A stretch of 64,000 bases of DNA from Gelatoporia subvermispora B (Eukaryota; Basidiomycota; Agaricomycetes; Polyporales; Gelatoporiaceae): contig KB445801.1 of assembly GCA_000320605.2 (NCBI GenBank), positions 187,645-251,644 on the forward strand, read 5' to 3'. Each line of letters opens with the position of its first letter. Within the stretch, counting starts at the first letter, position 1. Shown here one piece after another: positions 58,755-64,000 of the stretch. The translations under genes and the position numbers were made by a program. The notes under the pieces were generated by a model. The model saw nothing but the letters and a program-made list of their open reading frames with translations, made no database searches and was not told the DNA's origin.

Positions 58755-58847
58755 TTGAACCACAAGGCATTTGCCGGCAAATGGCAATTGCTCGCCCAAT
58801 TTTGGGCCTGGCAAATGTGTGGCAAATGCGGCAATCGGTGGCAAATG
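58749..58847. repeat. hAT subterminal GGCAA repeats, left
   Basis: GGCAATTG, GGCATTTGCCGGCAAATG, TGGCAATTG, TGGCAAATG, TGGCAAATG, GCGGCAATC and TGGCAAATG lie within 100 bases, in both orientations. In other hAT elements such clusters are transposase binding sites; that role is inferred here. Confidence 0.8.
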
Positions 58848-58892
58848 AAGATTTTTGTGCTATACATCGCTGTTTTGAGCTATTTTTTTGTG

Positions 58893-61299
58893 CTAATTGA
58901 TACCGAGATCCCTGAGCAATGACCGCGCGTCCCATCCCCCGGCGGCTACGCCATCATCAAGCTGCGCAACCTCATCCTGCAGCGAGCACGGAGCCAAACC
59001 CTTCCGGATCGTCTCCATCTCCTTGACAGCATACGTGTCCTCCACTGCTATGTCTCCCAAAAGGCTGTCTCCCTCCACTGGACTGCTCGCTTGCTCGTGT
59101 GCTATGGTCTCCATCCGGCTAAATTCTGCCTCGATCTCATCAAGAGATATGTCTTCCGGCCCCTTGAGACTCTCATCCTGACTTCTGTTACCGAGCGCAG
59201 GGTCGTCCGGTGTAGTGAACGCCCACTGAGAGAGCAGTTCATCGGCTTTCTCTGCGTTAATTCCGGCTTCTTGTCGGGTATGCATATGTGCGTGGTTCCT
59301 TCGTTTCGTTTCTCCGTTGCTGACTTCATCCATGTAGGCGTTGCGTAGTGTCCCGAAACTCTCCATATGCTCAACGGAAAGATTGCACCTCTTGACACTT
59401 TGCACACCACCAAGGTTTGAGAACAACCTTTCGACTTCAGCTGCATGCGGGACAATGCTGAGAATGCGGATAGCAAGAGCCTTGATGGGATGCTCCCTAG
59501 CATCTACGAGGAGTGCCTTCCACCACGCAAGTGCATCTGTAGCCCCTCCCGCAAATGGTGAGTTGCCTTCGTAGTACTGCTTGAGGTCTTTAACAAGTTG
59601 CGAAGCAACCGCGGCAGACCAACCCCATTGATTGGCGAGCTCAACAGCGATACGGTATGCATCTTCAATCTTGCGGGAGTGTGTTGCTGATGAGATGGCT
59701 AGTCGGTGGCAGAGTGGATGAAGAAACAGGGCAAGCCAATGCAGAGAGGTATTCATACGATGAAACTCCCTGCGTAGAGATGACTTTGCGTGAGCTGCAA
59801 AGTCAGCATCATCTGTTGCCGTTATTGGAAGCCGCGCAATGGCCCGTTCTGCCCAGATTAGCTCCAGCATACAGTCCGCAAGAGATGCATCACGACTCTC
59901 CAGATTACCGATTGCGTCAACGATTGGTTTGCCGGTACGTATAATTTGGTCGTTTAGATGCCAATGTTCAAAATCGTAGACGGTCATCACAACGTCAGGA
60001 TTTACGGGGGCAAGTCCACCCGTAGAACGCTGAGCATCATCGCGAAAACAGAGAGTGGCGAGAGCCTTCCGATGGTTGTCGACACTAAGGGCTTGAAGAA
60101 TCAGAGCATAGAAGCGAGTTAGGGTATTTGTTTTGAGACTTCGTGTAACTCCATGTTCCTTTGCGACGGCCGCAAGCTGATCGCCCCAGTAGTGGGATGA
60201 ATTGAAAAATGAGACGATCTTTGCATTTCGTGTGATAACTCGCTTGATTGACGGATAGGCAATGACCTTTCCAAGAACAGTATTGAGTGCATGCAGAAAG
60301 CAGTAAGTTGTCTAAATATATATTGAGTGTGTGCACGCGTGAGTGTAATAAATGTACGTACAATTGTCCATGTGTACTTCTGTCTGTATTTATCACGAAA
60401 TGATCTCATTGTGGACGGGTTGTCCATCACAACACAGATGACCTGCTTGGGTAAGACAAGCTTTCTCTGCAAGGAGCTTTCCGCAACCGTGAGAATCCTC
60501 TCTGCAGTGGCACGCTCCCCTGTTAAATTGCTTAAGCCGAGAATACATGGACGAGATCCCAGTTGAGCCAGTGGTGTGCCATAAATGCTTCGACGAAGCA
60601 TATCCTCCCATCCATCTGTCATCAGAGTCAGATACTTCATCGGCTTTAGCCGCTCAATGTCAAGCAGATGGACACGAGCCTCCTCCGCAGGAAGACATGT
60701 TGCCATCAATCGGTAACGTGATGGCAGGGAGTAAGAGGGGCGGAGAAAGGAAGCAAACTGCATCAGAAATGGGTTATGTGCATTATTTATGGCAATGTTG
60801 CCGAACACAAAGGCACTGTGGATATATCAGAAGATTGGTAACAGATACACTTCGTTGAAACTCACCGGAAGAGTAGTATGTCTGCCTGCTGCTTCTCTTC
60901 TGGGGTCAGCGGCCGCGCGAGGAAGCTCTCGAGTGCCGTTTGCTTTACTGATGGCCGGGACTTCTTGACCGCGTGAACTTCCATGTCCGGGTTGTCTACA
61001 TCAATTGCGTTGCGCTTTGTTCCTAGTGCCGGGGCAGCCGGCCCAACCTCTAGTTCTCCGTTCGCAACTAGCAGAGATAGAGCTTCAATGCGGACATCCT
61101 GAGGTGCATTCGGGCAGTGCTCAAACTTTGACACGTGTAGAATGCAGCGTCGGTCACGGTGCTCGATAGGCTTTGGGTCTGTACAGTACTTGCACAACAT
61201 CATGTAACGTTTGGTCTTCTCATTGCATGGCCCATCCTTGCTGAAGTGCTTCTCGACAAACGCGTCAAGCTGCCGTCCGCCGCCGTGCGCCCGAGTCAT
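58893..61299 (-). CDS. hAT transposase, 768 aa
   Basis: Three exons (minus strand 61299..60866, 60815..60362, 60311..58893) with introns of 50 and 50 nt and no stop. The N-terminus MTRAHGGGRQLDAFVEKHFS leads to a BED-like Cys/His segment (MLCKYCTDPKPIEHRDRRC, then LHVSKFEHCPNAP) and a basic nuclear-type stretch. The catalytic part includes FGNIAINNAHNPFLMQFASF, YLTLMTDGWEDMLRRSIYGT, ICVVMDNPSTMRSF, CFLHALNTVLGKVIAYPSIK and IVSFFNSSHYWGDQLAAVAK. The C-terminal dimerisation domain reads ATDALAWWKALLVDAREHPI, LAIRILSIVPHAAEVERLFS and NLGGVQSVKRCNLSVEHM. A longer start at 61407 is possible; 61299 was chosen because MTRAHGGG looks like the family start. It belongs to the group of hAT elements common in mushrooms. 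It cuts and pastes the element by the terminal repeats. Confidence 0.92.
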
Positions 61300-61462
61300 G
61301 AGAATGAGATATGAGACAAGAGTTGCCAAAATTGGCACTTCAGACACACCAGAATGGCTCACATCCTCGCGTCCCTCTCGATCCCTGGAAGAATGGTCAA
61401 GACACATTCTGCTCTTGGTAATATCATACTACGTAGTGTAAATAATATTGTACTCTAATACA

Positions 61463-61566
61463 CAATTGCCAGCAATCGCCAGCACATGTCCGAACGATAG
61501 ACAATCGCCACCCAATTGCCAGGGGTGGCAATTGGCGCGTGGCAAAACGGCAAGCGCTTGCCAACA
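61463..61566. repeat. hAT subterminal GGCAA repeats, right
   Basis: AATTGCC, AATCGCC, AATCGCC, AATTGCC, TGGCAATTGGC, TGGCAAAAC, GGCAAGCGCTTGCC within about 100 bases, matching the left cluster. Confidence 0.8.
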
Positions 61567-61572
61567 ACACTA
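61558..61572 (-). repeat. hAT terminal inverted repeat, right
   Basis: On the + strand TTGCCAACAACACTA, the reverse complement of TAGTGTTGTTGGCAA. Confidence 0.88.
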
Positions 61573-61580
61573 GCAATGAG
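61573..61580. repeat. target-site duplication, right (gcaatgag)
   Basis: Identical to 58732..58739. Confidence 0.92.
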
Positions 61581-61737
61581 AGGCCTTATACTGAATGGCC
61601 CACATGTTGCAGACCGCAACTTCGCCAGCACTCCTGCTGCGCACATAACCTGACAAGGCAAAGTCCCATGCTGAACATTGTAAGTAAGGGAGCTTCATGG
61701 AATCAATTGAACTGCTTGCGAAGATTTCGGTACAGTA

Positions 61738-63673
61738 ATGCCGCCACCCAAAAAGTCAACACCGGAGCAGCTGGAGTTTCTTATCTCCTTGGTGCCTCTG
61801 TTCCGTCAGTATCAGCAAAAGAAGATGCCACGCCTGTTCTTCCCTTTGGCAGAGACGCAGTGGTTTGACCGCTGGCCGGAGTGGAAACAGCTCTTCGACA
61901 GCAATGTGATGCCAGTTCTGACAGAGGCCGAGACGAAGGAATATCAGACTGCTATTTCCGAAAGGAAGCAGGTACGAGACACTCACATGTCGCTCCATTG
62001 GCACACCCTCTGACATTCAAAATAGAGACTCAAGGACTGGTTCAATAACTACAAAGGGGACCTGGGTCGCAAGACCATGAGAACAAAGCCGTTGTCCGCA
62101 TGGCTCGTCAATATGGTCACTTGACCTCGTGGGCAGCGTGCACTGCAGCTTGTGGAACTTTATTCTCACCATTATTACACGATGAAGGTGCAGCCGGTTG
62201 TGCATGCCTATGTCCAGAGTCGTCTTGAGACCGGCGAAACGATTGAGAGTTACCTCTCAATTGTGAAACGGCTCACCAGAGAGTGCTTCGAGAATGAGAC
62301 AGACGAGATAAAGAATGAGATTGAGGCAATGCGCGAGATAGAGCGGTCTGCACTGGCAATGGTGCTCGAGGATGAGGAGCAAGAGCAGTCCAATACGCTG
62401 GAGAGTTACAAGCGGTACGTGCTGTCAGCCAATTGACTAAATGATGGATTGCTAACACGTACTACATAGCTCGTTGGATGATTTTCCAGCTGTTGTAAGC
62501 CAGCTCATAGCGGAGCTGCACCGCCAGACTGGATGGTGTATTACCATTATGGCAGGAGGCCCGGATCCAAGCGATGGTGGCGCTATATGTGTCATGTCGT
62601 ATGTGTCTGCTCAGCCTTGTGTTGCCCTGCACGCATACTGAGATATTTATGGCCCTCTTAGGGGGCATGCTAGGGTCGGTGAATCTGGCCACAACTACAC
62701 AAAGGCTGATCCGAACTTCAGCAGCATGTCTATAAACTTGTTCATTCGGTTCGTGAAGAGCGTCTTTCGTACATGTGACCCATGAAATTGGCGTGCTTCT
62801 ATCATGAACCTGATATATCATTCTATCTATGGAGCAAAGGAAATTTGTATCACGCGCGCTTTGGGTTATGTGCCGCCGCCTTCTGCTGCTCTGAGTGATA
62901 GCAGTCAGCTCGGCAATAAGGTTCTTACTGGTCCTGCTGACTTGGATACAACCACCGCCGAACATATGTCTTCGGCTGATATCATGTGCGTTCAATCTGC
63001 GAGGGGTTCCGGCACTACATCAGCAGCAACTGTGCCCGATAGCACAACGGAGGTTGTTCCGAGCTCTGACTCCTTGTCAATCATAGATGTGGCTCCAGCA
63101 ACGTCTGATCATGTGCTATACGGCCCGTTCGCAATGTCACAGGAGGTACACCCAATCGGCACTTTCTCTTCAGCCAGAACGGGTTCGGACACATCTGTGC
63201 ACGTCCCTGACACCACGGTGGATAGCCCGCTGGCCGCTCTGGCCCTAGCTAACCTCGATCCTCCCTCTTTTGATGTCAACAATGCTCTCGTACCGCCTCT
63301 CTTTAGCAGTGCTCCCGGAATACAACCTCTCAATTTCTTCGGTATGGCTGATATATCAGCGTTCACTTCAGCACATTCTGCCAATACATTCAGCTTCACA
63401 TTCTCAGACCCCTCCTTCTCCAATCAGAGCAGCATCAGCGCAGCCGCGGACTTCGCAAATACAACTCCAGCTTCCAGTGCGGGGTCTCTGTTCGATCTAG
63501 AGCTAGGCTCTATTAGTGATACAGCCCTTCTCTCAGACGTGGACTCACTGTTGATGACCATGCCAGACGCCGAGTTCCAAGCGATGTCCAGCCTGTATAA
63601 CATCGACCACGACATGCAAGACGGCTTCAGCTTGAGCGCTGTTTCTGAGATCACTGACGAACTAGCATGCTGA
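61738..63673 (+). pseudogene. unknown multicopy-type gene with Ser/Thr-rich C-terminus, interrupted
   Basis: Exon 1 (61738..61971) reads MPPPKKSTPEQLEFLISLVP, FFPLAETQWFDRWPEWKQLF. After a 54-nt intron comes RLKDWFNNYKGDLGRKT and a TGA at 62122..62124, then the frame goes on as RALQLVELYSHHYYTMKVQP, SRLETGETIESYLSIVKRLT, an acidic helix, and QTGWCITIMAGGPDPSDGGA. The last exon (from about 62850 to 63673) is rich in Ser, Thr, Ala and Asp and ends SAVSEITDELAC. I recall this organisation (a Trp-rich start, WF before a basic block, GW...GGP..GG) from lineage-specific gene families of mushrooms but cannot give it a function. The hAT element lies 165 bases upstream of the ATG, probably in its 5' region. 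A 30-nt intron over the TGA is possible but would be unusually short. Confidence 0.5.
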
Positions 63674-64000
63674 TCCATACAAAATTCTAGGGATCATACA
63701 CGCATTCGAGCGCAAGCTGAGCGGGCCAGAATCATGAGTGTGGAGATGGCGACGAGTGCGGAAGAAGGTCAGGAAGGACAAGGCGCAGCGGGAGGCATAA
63801 CATTGAGTAAATGGTACTGGGAGTAACATTGTAACATCTCTGGTACATACTCGGTCTGTAGTTTCCATTCGGAGCGAGCAATAGACACTACTTGCTATTG
63901 CATGCCAAAATGGGAACACAATTGATGACCAAACCAAGAGGTCTCTTTTGTTACCTCAAAATGGCGAACAATGAACCAAAGCAAGACGGCAGGTATGAAA
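63674..64000. other. window end, no feature
   Basis: About 330 bases after the stop of the last gene. Nothing is recognised. Confidence 0.5.

Larger units (their letters stand above)
58740..61572 (-). mobile_element. hAT DNA transposon, 2833 bp, apparently complete
   Basis: It is bounded by an identical 8-bp duplication (gcaatgag). The terminal inverted repeats are TAGTGCTGTGGGCAA at the left and, reading inward on the minus strand, TAGTGTTGTTGGCAA at the right, matching at 13 of 15 positions. TA-G-G type ends are usual for hAT elements. Inside each end is a 100-bp zone packed with GGCAA/TTGCC motifs. The single gene, on the minus strand, codes a 768-residue transposase with an open frame across two introns. 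Perfect target duplications and an open frame point to a recent, possibly autonomous insertion. Confidence 0.93.

Noticed and set aside
62098..62127. A 30-nt intron (gtcaat...gggcag) that would remove the TGA in the last gene
   Set aside because: Much shorter than the other introns in the window and a multiple of three; kept only as an alternative.

Overview
The window is a stretch of filamentous basidiomycete nuclear genome, most likely Agaricomycetes and plausibly a wood-decay polypore-like fungus. The reasons are genes broken by many 45-60 nt GT-AG introns, a GC-rich genic part, fungal-type regulators (Zn2Cys6, GATA with an AreA-type N-terminus, bHLH), GPI-type GH79 glycosidases, and KDZ, hAT, pogo and Copia transposon sequences. 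There is no operon structure and no CRISPR. One 847-base run of N is an assembly gap.

Layout. The genic part runs from 1 to about 46 kb. In order it holds a CACGTG-type bHLH factor (+), two tandem GH79 beta-glucuronidase-like genes (-), an intron-containing initiator tRNA-Met (+), the La RNA-binding protein (-), a Zn2Cys6 transcription factor (+), the H2A.Z chaperone CHZ1 (+), a peroxisomal acyl-CoA oxidase (-), a phosphopantetheinyl-transferase-like gene that has lost its metal-binding acids (+), a sugar-porter MFS transporter (-), a two-domain ABM-like small protein (-), a two-finger GATA factor (+) and a third GH79 gene (+). Several stretches of 1-5 kb between them have no gene I can support.

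The part from about 46.3 kb to the end is a transposon zone. It holds a truncated pogo transposase abutting a Copia gag fragment, a gene fragment cut by the gap, a decayed unknown gene, a decayed KDZ transposase, an RNase H1 N-terminal/viroplasmin-like domain fragment, a well preserved hAT element with a perfect 8-bp target duplication, and a decayed low-complexity gene.

How the genes relate. The three GH79 genes, the sugar transporter and the acyl-CoA oxidase fit extracellular carbohydrate use and central catabolism, but they look like neighbours rather than a dedicated cluster. The observations most worth following are the degenerate PPTase-like gene with its fully open 284-codon frame, the 13-nt microexon shared by all three GH79 copies, the 12-nt microexon inside a GATA finger, the intron-containing initiator tRNA, the intact-looking hAT element, and the fact that every premature stop I found in the transposon zone can be explained by one C:G to T:A change. 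I did not find a convincing wholly new multi-gene system.
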